NCBI RefSeq assembly: GCF_022664535.1
Contig: NZ_JAKUJY010000002.1
Location: 244,142 to 308,141, forward strand
Length of the DNA: 64,000 nt
Direction of reading: 5' to 3'
From: Sphingobium trunci
Lineage (GTDB): Bacteria > Pseudomonadota > Alphaproteobacteria > Sphingomonadales > Sphingomonadaceae
Below are positions 25,199-33,625 of this stretch, one piece after another (positions within the stretch are counted from its first letter, which is position 1; each line of letters opens with the position of its first letter). The position numbers were made by a program, and so were the translations under genes. The notes beneath the pieces are model-generated. The model ran no database searches. It was not told where the DNA came from and worked only from the letters and a program-made list of their open reading frames with translations.

Positions 25199-26738
25199 CG
25201 GCGATGGTTTCCACCTCCGCCGCGTCCCGCCGCGATACGCGGATGGCTTCCTCCGCAGTGGTCTGGCCATCACGCACAAGGGCCCGCGCCGCCGACCCCA
25301 GGTTGGGCGCGTTCAGAAAGGCATGGCGCGCGATCAGCGATTCATCGCCGCCATCGTTGATCAGCCGCCGGATCGTGTCATCCACCCGGATCGCCTCGAA
25401 CACGCCGATCCGGCCCTTGTAACCGGAGCCGTTGCAATCATCGCACCCCCGCGCGCGATAGATGATCGTGCCGGGGTCGAAGCCCAGCAGGGCGCTGGCC
25501 GACTTGTCCGCCTGCACCGGCTCCCGGCAATGCTGGCACAGCCGCCGCACCAGCCGCTGCGCGATGACGGCGCGCAGCGTCGAGGCGAGAAGGAAAGGCT
25601 CCACCCGCATGTCCCGCATCCGCGTAATCGCACCGACGGCATCATTGGTGTGCACGGTCGACAGCACCAGATGCCCCGTCAGCGAGGCCTGCACCGCGAT
25701 CTCCGCCGTCTCCCGGTCGCGGATTTCGCCGACCATCACCACGTCGGGGTCCTGCCGCAGGATGGCGCGCAAGCCCGCAGCGAAGGTCAGCCCGACCTTG
25801 GCATTCACCTGGGTCTGGCCGACGCCCTCGATCGCATATTCGACCGGATCCTCCACGGTCAGGATATTGAGCGTCCCGTCATTGAGCTGCCGCAGCCCGG
25901 CATAAAGCGTCGTCGTCTTGCCCGAACCGGTCGGCCCGGTGACCAGGATGATCCCGTTCGGCTCCTGCAAACCCTCCCGGAATATCCGGTCCGCCGCCCC
26001 CGCCATGCCCAGCAGGTCGAGGTTCATGCCCGCATTCTCCTTGTCCAGGATACGCAGCACCACCCGCTCGCCCGCCCGGCTCGGCAGGGTCGAGACGCGC
26101 ACGTCGAGCAGCTTGCCCCCCAGCGTCAGCCCGATCCGCCCGTCCTGCGGCACGCGCCGCTCGGCAATGTCGAGCCGCGCCATGACCTTGACGCGGCTGA
26201 CCACCACGGGCGCGACATGGGGCGGCATCCGCAACGTCTCGCGCAGCACGCCGTCGACGCGCATCCGCACGATCAGGCCGGTTTCGTACGGCTCGATATG
26301 AATGTCGGACACGCCCTGCCGCGCCGCCTCGGCAATGATGCCGTTGATCAGGCGAATGGCCGGCGCATCGTCCGCGCTGTCGAGCAGATCGTCCGCCGTC
26401 GGGATATCGGCAGCCAGCATGTCCAGCTCGTCCGCGCCCACGTCGAGGGAACCCGCCATGGCGGCCGCGCTGCCCTCCATTGCATAATGATCGGACAGAT
26501 GCCGATCGAACTGCGACCCGTCGACGAAGCGCACATCGAAGCTGCGCGCCAGATGCCGCCGCACCTCCAGCAGCACGCGCGGATCGCTGCCCTCGCGCAT
26601 TGCTATGGCCAGCCGGTCGCCCTCCGGCGGCAACATGACCACGCCATGCCTTCGCGCGAAGACATAGGGTATGTCGACCACCCGCGGCGCCACATGGGGG
26701 GGAACAGGATCGGTCTGCGCGGCAATCGTTTCGCTCAC
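25191..26738 (-). CDS. gspE: Type II secretion ATPase E
   Basis: 515 aa. N-terminal T2SSE_N domain, then the ATPase core: Walker A GPTGSGKT (268-275), Asp box ILTVEDPVEY, Walker B VMVGEIRDRETAEI and His box LSTVHTND. The zinc-binding tetracysteine motif CQHC (401-404) with CDDC (432-435) is intact. It powers pseudopilus assembly at the inner membrane through GspL and GspF. It overlaps gspD by 4 bp. Confidence 0.97.
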   Translation of the reverse strand: MSETIAAQTDPVPPHVAPRVVDIPYVFARRHGVVMLPPEGDRLAIAMREGSDPRVLLEVRRHLARSFDVRFVDGSQFDRHLSDHYAMEGSAAAMAGSLDVGADELDMLAADIPTADDLLDSADDAPAIRLINGIIAEAARQGVSDIHIEPYETGLIVRMRVDGVLRETLRMPPHVAPVVVSRVKVMARLDIAERRVPQDGRIGLTLGGKLLDVRVSTLPSRAGERVVLRILDKENAGMNLDLLGMAGAADRIFREGLQEPNGIILVTGPTGSGKTTTLYAGLRQLNDGTLNILTVEDPVEYAIEGVGQTQVNAKVGLTFAAGLRAILRQDPDVVMVGEIRDRETAEIAVQASLTGHLVLSTVHTNDAVGAITRMRDMRVEPFLLASTLRAVIAQRLVRRLCQHCREPVQADKSASALLGFDPGTIIYRARGCDDCNGSGYKGRIGVFEAIRVDDTIRRLINDGGDESLIARHAFLNAPNLGSAARALVRDGQTTAEEAIRVSRRDAAEVETIADG

Positions 26739-28918
26739 GGCTTACCCTCGCTTGCCGGACTCTCCACGGGACGCACGACGCCGCTCGACTGGCGGGCGGT
26801 CGGCTCGATGATCTCGGCGGGCGGCTGCACCACGGCATCGCCCGGCTGCGCCGCGGCGGGTGGCGTCGCCCCCATATAGTCGCGCACCAGCTCGTCGATG
26901 CTGGGTTCCGCATCGGGGTTGCGCTGCAACTGCATGCCGCGAACATAGCCATAGCGCTGCTGCGTCAGCTTCTGCGCATCTTCCTTCGATCGCAATATGG
27001 TCGGCCGGATGAAGACCATCAGGTTCGTCTTGGTCCGGCTCTTCGACCGCGACTTGAACAGTTCGCCAATGCCCGGAATGTCGGACAGCAGCGGTATGCG
27101 CTCGATGGTCCGCCGTTCATTGTCGTCCAGCAATCCGCCCAGCGCCAATATATCGCCATCGTCGACGGTGACGGTCGTCTCGATCTCGCGCTTGTTGATG
27201 ATGAGATCGCTGTTGCTGCTGGAAACCGGCCCGGCGACGCTCGACACCTCCTGCTTCAGGAACAGCTTGATCGCGCCGCCGGTGTTGATCTGGGGCTTCA
27301 CCTCCAGCTTGATGCCGACATCCTGCCGCTGCACGGTGCGGAACTGGTTGTCGAAATTCTGGGACAGCGCCTCGCCGGTCGTCACCGGCACCTGCTGTCC
27401 GACAAGGATCGATGCCTTCTGATTGTCCAGCGTCATGATCGACGGCGTGGAGAGGATATTGCTGTTGGTGTCGGACTTCACCGCATTGATGATCGCCCCG
27501 AATATGCCGTTCCTGCCGATCTGCGTGCCAAGGCCGCCGATGATGCCCGTCGCGCTGGAAAGGCTGTTGACCGCCGCCTGCTGGAGCGAACTGGCAAGAT
27601 CGCTGTTGGTCTGGGTTTCGGTCGTGGTGGTCGTTCCGTCGGCGGCAACCACCGTCGTGCTGGTCGTTCCCAGCCGGTTGGCCGCCACCGCCCCTGCCAG
27701 CGTCAGCAGATTGGGCGAGGCATTGGAATAGTTGGTCGCGGCAAAGCCGGTCGAGGTGCTGCCGATCAGGAACTGCACGCCCAGCTTCTTGGCGGCGGCA
27801 TCGCTGATCTCGACGATGATCGCCTCCACCAGCACCTGTTCGCGGCGGGTGTCGATCTGCCGGATGGTCTCGCCCAGCATCCGCTGCACATCGCTGTTGG
27901 CCGCGACGATGATCGCGTTGGCGCCCTCGTAGCGGGTGACGATGGCCGGGCCGCGCGTCGAAATCCCGCTGCCGCCCGATGCGCCGGACCCCGCCGCCAC
28001 CGAAGAGGAAACGGCGGGCACGGCCGACGGCGCGGTTCCCGCCGCAGGCGTGGATGACGTCACCGTCGAGGTGGCCGACTGCCCGATCAACTGCTGCAAC
28101 ACCGGGAGCAGCTTTTCCGCATCGGCATGTTCCAGCCAGTAGACGCGGATTTCCGTGCCCGCCGCCGCCTGCCGGTCAAGGTCGCGCGCCATCTGCGCCA
28201 GCCGGGCCACCGTGCCTGCGTCGCCCCGGATCGCCACCGCATTGCTGCTGTCGACCGGCACGATGGTCGCGGGCTTGGCCGCGCCCTCCCCGCCGGTCGT
28301 CACCAGAGCCTGCAAGGAGGTCGCGATTTCCCGCGCCCCGGCATTTTTCAGCAACACGGTGGTGGTCGAAGCCGTGTCCCGGTCGATCCGCGCAATGACC
28401 TGCCGGATGCGCCCGATATTGTCGGCATAATCCGCCACCACCACGCTGTTGCCCGCGCGATTGGCGGTCACCGACCCTTCCTTGCTGATCAGCGGCCGCA
28501 GCGTTTCCAGGGCACTTGCCGCATCGATCGATCGCAGGCGGAAAACCTCCGTCACGAACTGGTTGCGATTGGCCGCGCTGCCCACGGCGCTGGGCTGCCC
28601 GGCCGCGCCATCGGCGGGCTGAATACGATAGGCCCCGCCCGGCGCGGGCACGGCCACCAGCCCGTTGGCACGCAGCGTAGACAGGAAAATCTCGAAATAT
28701 TCCGATCGCGACAAAGGCCGGTCCGTCACCACCGACACCTTACCCTGCACCCGATTGTCGATGATGAAGGTTCGCCCCGTCACCCGCGCGGCGTCCTGAA
28801 TGAAGGCCCGGATATCGGCATCGCGCACGTTCAGCGTCTGCTGCGCCATGGCGGGCGAAGCCAGGGGTGCTGCCAGAGCGAGGGCCGTGGCGGCGGAAAG
28901 AAGCAATTTTCTGGTCAT
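26735..28918 (-). CDS. gspD: Type II secretion outer-membrane secretin D
   Basis: 727 aa. A Sec signal peptide (LLLSAATALALAAPLASPAMA) is followed by the N0 domain (QTLNVRDADIRAFIQDAARVTGRTF), N1-N3 repeats with a Ser/Ala/Gly-rich linker in N3 (about residues 275-325), and the C-terminal secretin domain with VPLLSDIPGIGELF-like IPLLSDIPGIGELFKS near residue 635. It forms the outer-membrane channel. A further 70-residue proline-rich tail may carry the pilotin-binding segment. No pilotin gene is seen nearby. Confidence 0.96.
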   Translation of the reverse strand: MTRKLLLSAATALALAAPLASPAMAQQTLNVRDADIRAFIQDAARVTGRTFIIDNRVQGKVSVVTDRPLSRSEYFEIFLSTLRANGLVAVPAPGGAYRIQPADGAAGQPSAVGSAANRNQFVTEVFRLRSIDAASALETLRPLISKEGSVTANRAGNSVVVADYADNIGRIRQVIARIDRDTASTTTVLLKNAGAREIATSLQALVTTGGEGAAKPATIVPVDSSNAVAIRGDAGTVARLAQMARDLDRQAAAGTEIRVYWLEHADAEKLLPVLQQLIGQSATSTVTSSTPAAGTAPSAVPAVSSSVAAGSGASGGSGISTRGPAIVTRYEGANAIIVAANSDVQRMLGETIRQIDTRREQVLVEAIIVEISDAAAKKLGVQFLIGSTSTGFAATNYSNASPNLLTLAGAVAANRLGTTSTTVVAADGTTTTTETQTNSDLASSLQQAAVNSLSSATGIIGGLGTQIGRNGIFGAIINAVKSDTNSNILSTPSIMTLDNQKASILVGQQVPVTTGEALSQNFDNQFRTVQRQDVGIKLEVKPQINTGGAIKLFLKQEVSSVAGPVSSSNSDLIINKREIETTVTVDDGDILALGGLLDDNERRTIERIPLLSDIPGIGELFKSRSKSRTKTNLMVFIRPTILRSKEDAQKLTQQRYGYVRGMQLQRNPDAEPSIDELVRDYMGATPPAAAQPGDAVVQPPAEIIEPTARQSSGVVRPVESPASEGKP

Positions 28919-29742
28919 TGGCCCTGCAGAGTCAGATTGACCGAGGAGACGGCGGCGCCGCGCTCCACCGTCAGGGAAATATGCGCGCCGGGCATGATCT
29001 TGCCCTGCAACGCCTGAAGGTCATCCATCGAGCCGACAGGCTGGCCATCGACCTGGGTGACGATATCGCCCGGCATGAAACCGGCATTCTGGAAAGCCGG
29101 CCCCCTAGCCGTCAGGATAAGGCCGGTGACGCGCCCATTCTGCGTCCGGGGGGTGTAGCCGATGTCGCGCTTCAGACTGTCGGCGGTCGGATTGTCGATG
29201 CCGGGGACGGGGGACGGGGGACCGGCAGCCGCTCCCCCCGCGGGCGCGGCGGCCGGCACGGGCTGCGACTGGTCGAGGAAAACCTGTTCCTCCGCACCGC
29301 CGCGATCGATGGTGATATGGTCGAAGGCCACTGCCTTCAGCCTGACGCCGGGCATGATCTCCTCACCCACGGCAAAGCTGTTCTGCACGCCGTCCGGCCC
29401 GGCCACGATCGCCGAACCCAGCCCGGACCCCTCGTTCAGCCTGATGCCATAGACCTTCAGCGCCAGCGACGTCACCACGCCGCCACCCTGCTGTTGCGCA
29501 CCGCTGCGGAAGAAGGGGTCGAAGCTCGCGAACAGGGCCTGCCGTTCCGTCATGGAAAGCAGTTGCGCCTGCCGCCCTTCCCAGGGGCCGAAGCTGCCGA
29601 CCGGGGTCAGCAGCACCCAGACCAGCCGCGCGCATTGCACCGCCACAAGGCCCAGCAAAAGCTTTTCCACCCCCGACAACCAGTCGATCGGCCGGAGCCG
29701 CCCGCCCAAATTCCGGATATTGTGGCCAAAAGGCACGCGCAT
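28915..29742 (-). CDS. gspC: Type II secretion protein C
   Basis: About 275 aa from ATG 29742; a TTG four codons upstream (29754) is possible but sits too close to the GGGGGA ribosome-binding sequence. One membrane helix (EKLLLGLVAVQCARLVWVLL), a homology-region domain, a Pro/Ala-rich linker and a C-terminal PDZ-like domain (FQNAGFMPGDIVTQVDGQPVGSMDDL) are visible. GspC connects the inner-membrane platform to the GspD N0 domain. It is the first gene of the gsp operon, divergent from the 2OG oxygenase gene across about 180 bp. Confidence 0.92.
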   Translation of the reverse strand: MRVPFGHNIRNLGGRLRPIDWLSGVEKLLLGLVAVQCARLVWVLLTPVGSFGPWEGRQAQLLSMTERQALFASFDPFFRSGAQQQGGGVVTSLALKVYGIRLNEGSGLGSAIVAGPDGVQNSFAVGEEIMPGVRLKAVAFDHITIDRGGAEEQVFLDQSQPVPAAAPAGGAAAGPPSPVPGIDNPTADSLKRDIGYTPRTQNGRVTGLILTARGPAFQNAGFMPGDIVTQVDGQPVGSMDDLQALQGKIMPGAHISLTVERGAAVSSVNLTLQGQ

Positions 29743-29925
29743 GAGCTGTGGCAATCCCCCTTGATACCGGCGCCTGCTAGGAAACTGGTTTTACTGCCGG
29801 ATGACGGTTGTGTGACGCTTTCGTTACGAGCGCAACGCCGGAAGCGACGGCACTTGCATTTCAAGCGATGAGGAATAGCAAAGACCGGCTTTTCCCGCCT
29901 GGCGACGGCTCTTTCAGGACTCATC

Positions 29926-30573
29926 ATGGCCGACAGCCTGCCCCCTTGCGCACCGGACGCCGATCCCGCCTGGATCGCGTCCCATCCCCGCGTCCAGCGC
30001 GTACCCAGCCGCGATCTTGCCCTGTTCATCCAGCGCGGCTTTCTGTGTCCGGGAGAATGCGCCGAACTGATCGAGCGGATCGACGCCGGACGCCGTCCAT
30101 CCACCATCGCGGACGCCAATGGCGACGGATATTTCCGCACCAGCGAAACCTGCGATCTGGATGCGGCCGATCCCTTCATCGCCGCGATCGATGCGAAGCT
30201 CGCCGCCTTTTCGGGCATCGATCCGGCCTATGGCGAACCGATCCAGGGCCAGCGCTATGCCGCCGGTCAGGAATTCAAGGCCCATACCGATTATTTCGAA
30301 CCGGATGGCGCCGATTACGCCCGATATTGCTCGGTCGCGGGCAACCGCACCTGGACGCTGATGGTCTATCTGGACGAACCCTTAGCGGGCGGGGCGACCC
30401 GCTTCACCCGGATCGGCAAGACGATACAGCCAGAACCCGGCAAGCTGCTCGCCTGGAACAACCGCCTGTCGCCCGGCACCTGCAACCCCGCCAGCATCCA
30501 TCATGGCATGAAGGTGCGCAGCGGCGTCAAGCATATCATCACCAAATGGTATCGGGAGAAGCCCTGGCGCTGA
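29926..30573 (+). CDS. Prolyl-4-hydroxylase-type 2OG-Fe(II) oxygenase
   Basis: 215 aa, cytoplasmic. The iron ligands HTD (H120, D122) and a distal His (H192/H193, SIHHGMKVRSG) are in place, and K202 in SGVKHIITKWY binds 2-oxoglutarate. This is the P4Hc domain; bacterial members hydroxylate proline in proteins or free amino acids. The substrate is unknown. AGGA 6 nt upstream supports the ATG. Its stop and that of the opposing CYTH-CHAD gene share the palindrome TGATCA with no gap between them. Confidence 0.92.
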   Translation: MADSLPPCAPDADPAWIASHPRVQRVPSRDLALFIQRGFLCPGECAELIERIDAGRRPSTIADANGDGYFRTSETCDLDAADPFIAAIDAKLAAFSGIDPAYGEPIQGQRYAAGQEFKAHTDYFEPDGADYARYCSVAGNRTWTLMVYLDEPLAGGATRFTRIGKTIQPEPGKLLAWNNRLSPGTCNPASIHHGMKVRSGVKHIITKWYREKPWR

Positions 30574-32001
30574 TCAGGTCCAGAAGGGCCTGGCCTGCGC
30601 CAGCGTCTCCTGCGCACCGGCAGTCGCGGACAGAAGTTTGCGCTTCTTCTTCGGTGGCACCGCGACCGCATCCCCGCCATCCAACCCATGCCGCGCCAGG
30701 ATCTCCGGCGCCGAAACGAGGTCGTTGAGCGTTCCCAGCCCCTCCTGCATCTTCTCCAGCGCCGCGATGAACCGGGCCTGCCGCCGCCGCTGTTTCCTTC
30801 CGGCAAACAGCCCGGCGAAAAATTCCGACCCATAGCGCAGCTTCTTCGCATCCTTGCGCACTTCATGCCGCGCCGCGTCGGACAATCTTTCCAGATGCGA
30901 ACCCTCTTTCGCGATCCGGCGATGGAGCTTGCGCAGCCGCTTCGCCGCGAAATCCGCCGCCGGCCCTTCATCCCGCACGGCGCCCAGCGCCAGCCACTCC
31001 GCCAGATCGATCATCAAGGCTCGCACCCTGGCCGACTGCAACCATTGGCCGACACGCTCATGCGCCTCGGTTCGAACCGTCTCCAGCCGTTGGCGCAGTT
31101 CTTTCGCTCCGATCCGCTCGGCCAGCACGTCCAGGTTGCGCGCCTCCCCCAGCATCCCGGCCAGCCATTTGAGTTCGCCCTGGAAACGCGCCAGGTCCGC
31201 ATCGGCCAGCAACGGCCTGAACAGGGACAGGGCCGACCGCAGCCGCCGGATCGCCACGCGCGCCTGGTGAAGCGCCCTGGGCTCATAATGATCGAACAGC
31301 AGCGCCTCGTTCAGCCGATAATGACGCATGCAGGCCGATACGATCCGCGCGAAGGCCTCGCCCACGGTCGCCGACGCATCGAGCATCACCGGCTCCGCCT
31401 TCACCGCCGCGCTGACCGCATCACGCAGCCTGTAGCCGCGCTCCGATTTGGGGAGGACGCCCAGCCGGACCGGAATTTCCCCATCGATCCGCCGCGCCAG
31501 ATGGAACAGGGCGGCCGGTTCGCCTGCCTTGAGTTCCAGTTCGATCTCGCAGACCGGCGCCTGCCTCTCCCCCGCGCTGACCTGCCCCCGGTCCAGCACC
31601 AGTTCGATCTCGGCATGCGGCGGGCTGACGATCCATGTGCGCCGCTCGACATCAACATGGAAGACAGGTTCGATGGTTTCGACCGCCTCCCCCAGCATCG
31701 CCGCGACCGGCGTGCGCGCATCCAACACCGGCATGTCGCCCGCAACCGGCATTTCCCATTCGGCCCGCGCGAACAGCCCGGCGCCGCCGTCGCCATCCGC
31801 CTTCACCGTCTGGACCAGACGATCCCCCGACCGCCGGATGCGCAGGGTGACGCCCCGCTGCGCCAGATCCCGCTGCGGCGTATCGAAATAGACGGCCCGC
31901 AGATCCGCCACTTCGCTCTCGCCGGGCAGCAGCGCCAGTCCCGCGAAAGCATCCGCCGCTTCGCGCGCCAATTCCAGCTTCAGCTCGATTTCCCGGCTCA
32001 T
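30574..32001 (-). CDS. CYTH-CHAD domain protein (inorganic polyphosphate/triphosphate-type)
   Basis: 475 aa. The N-terminal CYTH domain begins with the hallmark ExExK motif (REIELKLELA, E4-E6-K8) and continues to about residue 200 with further Arg/Lys/Glu strands (VTLRIRRSG). The C-terminal CHAD domain (about 215-475) is helical with conserved His/Arg (HYEPRALHQARVAIRRLRSALSLF) that bind polyphosphate. Likely triphosphatase linked to polyphosphate; the activity is inferred from family. It is monocistronic and convergent with the oxygenase. Confidence 0.94.
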   Translation of the reverse strand: MSREIELKLELAREAADAFAGLALLPGESEVADLRAVYFDTPQRDLAQRGVTLRIRRSGDRLVQTVKADGDGGAGLFARAEWEMPVAGDMPVLDARTPVAAMLGEAVETIEPVFHVDVERRTWIVSPPHAEIELVLDRGQVSAGERQAPVCEIELELKAGEPAALFHLARRIDGEIPVRLGVLPKSERGYRLRDAVSAAVKAEPVMLDASATVGEAFARIVSACMRHYRLNEALLFDHYEPRALHQARVAIRRLRSALSLFRPLLADADLARFQGELKWLAGMLGEARNLDVLAERIGAKELRQRLETVRTEAHERVGQWLQSARVRALMIDLAEWLALGAVRDEGPAADFAAKRLRKLHRRIAKEGSHLERLSDAARHEVRKDAKKLRYGSEFFAGLFAGRKQRRRQARFIAALEKMQEGLGTLNDLVSAPEILARHGLDGGDAVAVPPKKKRKLLSATAGAQETLAQARPFWT

Positions 32002-32199
32002 CCGCGTTTTCCCATGGCTCCGGCCGATAGCAGACCGCCTGTATCACGAACCCGGCAGGGGAGACAAAGATTCGGAAATGGAATGGAAATCGGAAAGGTC
32101 CACGTCCGCCCGGCGCGGGCAGCCATTGAACGAGCCGTCAAAGGGCACGCATCCGGCGCACGCGCAGGAATATAAATTTCAGGGAAAGGGTCCGGAGGG

Positions 32200-32536
32200 T
32201 TCTGTTGCCCGGCCCCTCCGGCGGCCGCTGAATTCCCTTCTGTTGCCCGGTGGGTTCAACCGCGTTCTTTTTGAGTAATGTCCGGCCGTGAGGCCATCAA
32301 TTACGCAGCAAGAGCAAGAGCCTCGTTATCGTTGGCACTTGTGAGTTTTGAACCTTTTTACGGCGTACTCAGGCCGGGTGAAGGCACCGCTTTTCAACAC
32401 ACGTCGATCCTAGTTCGGCCCCGTCAAAGACCCCGTCCGGAAACGGGATTTGTGGTGGAGCCGCCGGGTACTGCCCCCGGGTCCGCTGCGCCTATTGCAC
32501 GACACGATTTATCACCATAGCCGGGCGAACCCGGCA
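32200..32536 (-). ncRNA. ssrA: tmRNA, circularly permuted two-piece type
   Basis: The tag frame GCC AAC GAT ... GCG TAA (32336-32301) encodes ANDNEALALAA. The coding piece starts near 32422 with GGGGCCGAACTAGGATCGAC, the usual tmRNA 5' end. The acceptor piece lies upstream in the gene and ends ...CGGCTCCACCA at 32453; its CGGCTCC pairs with GGGGCCG to restore a 7-bp acceptor stem. About 30 nt between the two would be removed in processing. The T loop region is GGACCCGGGGGCAGTACCCGG-like. The coding piece ends with a long hairpin (32221-32192). Exact ends are uncertain by about 10 nt. The remaining intergenic bases 32002-32199 show nothing else. Confidence 0.93.
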
Positions 32537-32540
32537 CGGG

Positions 32541-32571
32541 CCTATATGGAGAGAGCCGGAGCGTTTATCAA
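32541..32571 (-). promoter_or_regulatory. Candidate ssrA promoter
   Basis: Minus-strand TTGATA (32571-32566) precedes CATATAGG (32548-32541); spacing is 17 bp to CATATA or 19 bp to TATAGG. Transcription would start just before the hairpin CCGGG-TTCG-CCCGG that opens the acceptor piece. Confidence 0.5.
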
Positions 32572-32597
32572 GTCGGCGAAGCGTGGAGGGAAAACGG

Positions 32598-33350
32598 ATG
32601 TGCATCATGGCCATGGCGTGGGGAGTCCATCCCCGCTGGCGGCTGATCCTGATCGGCAACCGCGACGAATTCCATGCCCGTCCCGCCGCGCCGCTGGCGC
32701 GCTGGGACGAATCGCCGTCGCTGATCGCCGGGCGCGACCTGCAATCGGGCGGCACCTGGCTCGGCATATCGGAAGGGGGCCGCGCGGCCATCATCACCAA
32801 TTTGCGCGGCTATGGCGATCCGCGCGCCGATCGCGTCTCCCGCGGCGCGTTGGTGACGGACCTGCTGGAGGGCGCCGATCCGGAAACGGCGGCGCTCGAC
32901 GACTATAATCCCTTCAACCTGATCCTCCTGTCCCCGGATCAGGCCCATTTCCTCACCAACCGGCCGCATCCGGTCCATACCCATCTGACGCCGGGCGTCT
33001 ACGGCCTGTCGAACGGCACGCTCGACGCGCCATGGCCCAAGACGCTCGCTCTCAAATCAGCGCTGCTCGACTGGCTGGTGGCAGGCGCGGAGCAGCCCGA
33101 AATGCTGTTCGGTGCCCTCCGTATCGAAAATCTGCCGGACGCGGGCCTGACGCCCGACGCCCCCTCCGATATCCCGGACGAAGCGGCCATCTCGCCGATT
33201 TTCATCCGCAATCCACTTTATGGCACGCGATGCAGCACCGTCATCGCCATCGACATGGAAGGGAAGGGCATCATCACCGAACGCCGGTTCGACGCACAGG
33301 GTGAGGAAAATGGACGCACCAGGCTCGATTTTTCCTGGCCGTCCCCATGA
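32598..33350 (+). CDS. NRDE/TANGO2 family protein
   Basis: 250 aa from ATG 32598 with GGAGGG 8 nt upstream; an earlier in-frame start (32583) would place residues before the conserved Cys. The N-terminus MCIMAMAWGVHPRWRLILIGNRDE has Cys2 as a probable Ntn-type nucleophile and the family-defining NRDE motif. In eukaryotes TANGO2 affects lipid/heme handling; the bacterial role is undefined. Its stop is 3 bp from the opposing DUF1467 gene's stop. Confidence 0.9.
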   Translation: MCIMAMAWGVHPRWRLILIGNRDEFHARPAAPLARWDESPSLIAGRDLQSGGTWLGISEGGRAAIITNLRGYGDPRADRVSRGALVTDLLEGADPETAALDDYNPFNLILLSPDQAHFLTNRPHPVHTHLTPGVYGLSNGTLDAPWPKTLALKSALLDWLVAGAEQPEMLFGALRIENLPDAGLTPDAPSDIPDEAAISPIFIRNPLYGTRCSTVIAIDMEGKGIITERRFDAQGEENGRTRLDFSWPSP

Positions 33351-33353
33351 TCC

Positions 33354-33614
33354 TCAGCTGATATGCGTCCAACGCTCCAGCGTGACCCAGCCTTCGACAT
33401 AATTGGCATAATATAGGCCGAACAGCACCGCCGACAGGATCGTCGCCCTCAGCACGACGACGCCCGGCCGGAAATTGCTGGGCGCGCTGTCCGCCTGCCC
33501 CTTCAGCAATATCTCGCCCGTTTCATCCGGCGTGCGAATGCCGAAGGGGAGGACGATGAACGCGCTGATCGTCCAGAACAGCACATAGATGGCGAAGATG
33601 GCGTACCAGTTCAT
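33354..33614 (-). CDS. DUF1467 family small membrane protein
   Basis: 86 aa with two membrane helices (YAIFAIYVLFWTISAFIVLPF, residues 4-24, and LRATILSAVLFGLYYANY near 53-70) and an exposed loop FGIRTPDETG typical of DUF1467. No function is known. It is the last gene of the nuo-birA-coaX-rnj run, 11 bp after rnj, an arrangement common in alphaproteobacteria. Confidence 0.9.
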   Translation of the reverse strand: MNWYAIFAIYVLFWTISAFIVLPFGIRTPDETGEILLKGQADSAPSNFRPGVVVLRATILSAVLFGLYYANYVEGWVTLERWTHIS

Positions 33615-33625
33615 GGACGTCGGAT

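Noticed and set aside
32278..32520. Plus-strand ORF of 80 codons
   Set aside because: Lies over the tmRNA on the opposite strand; explained entirely by the RNA gene.
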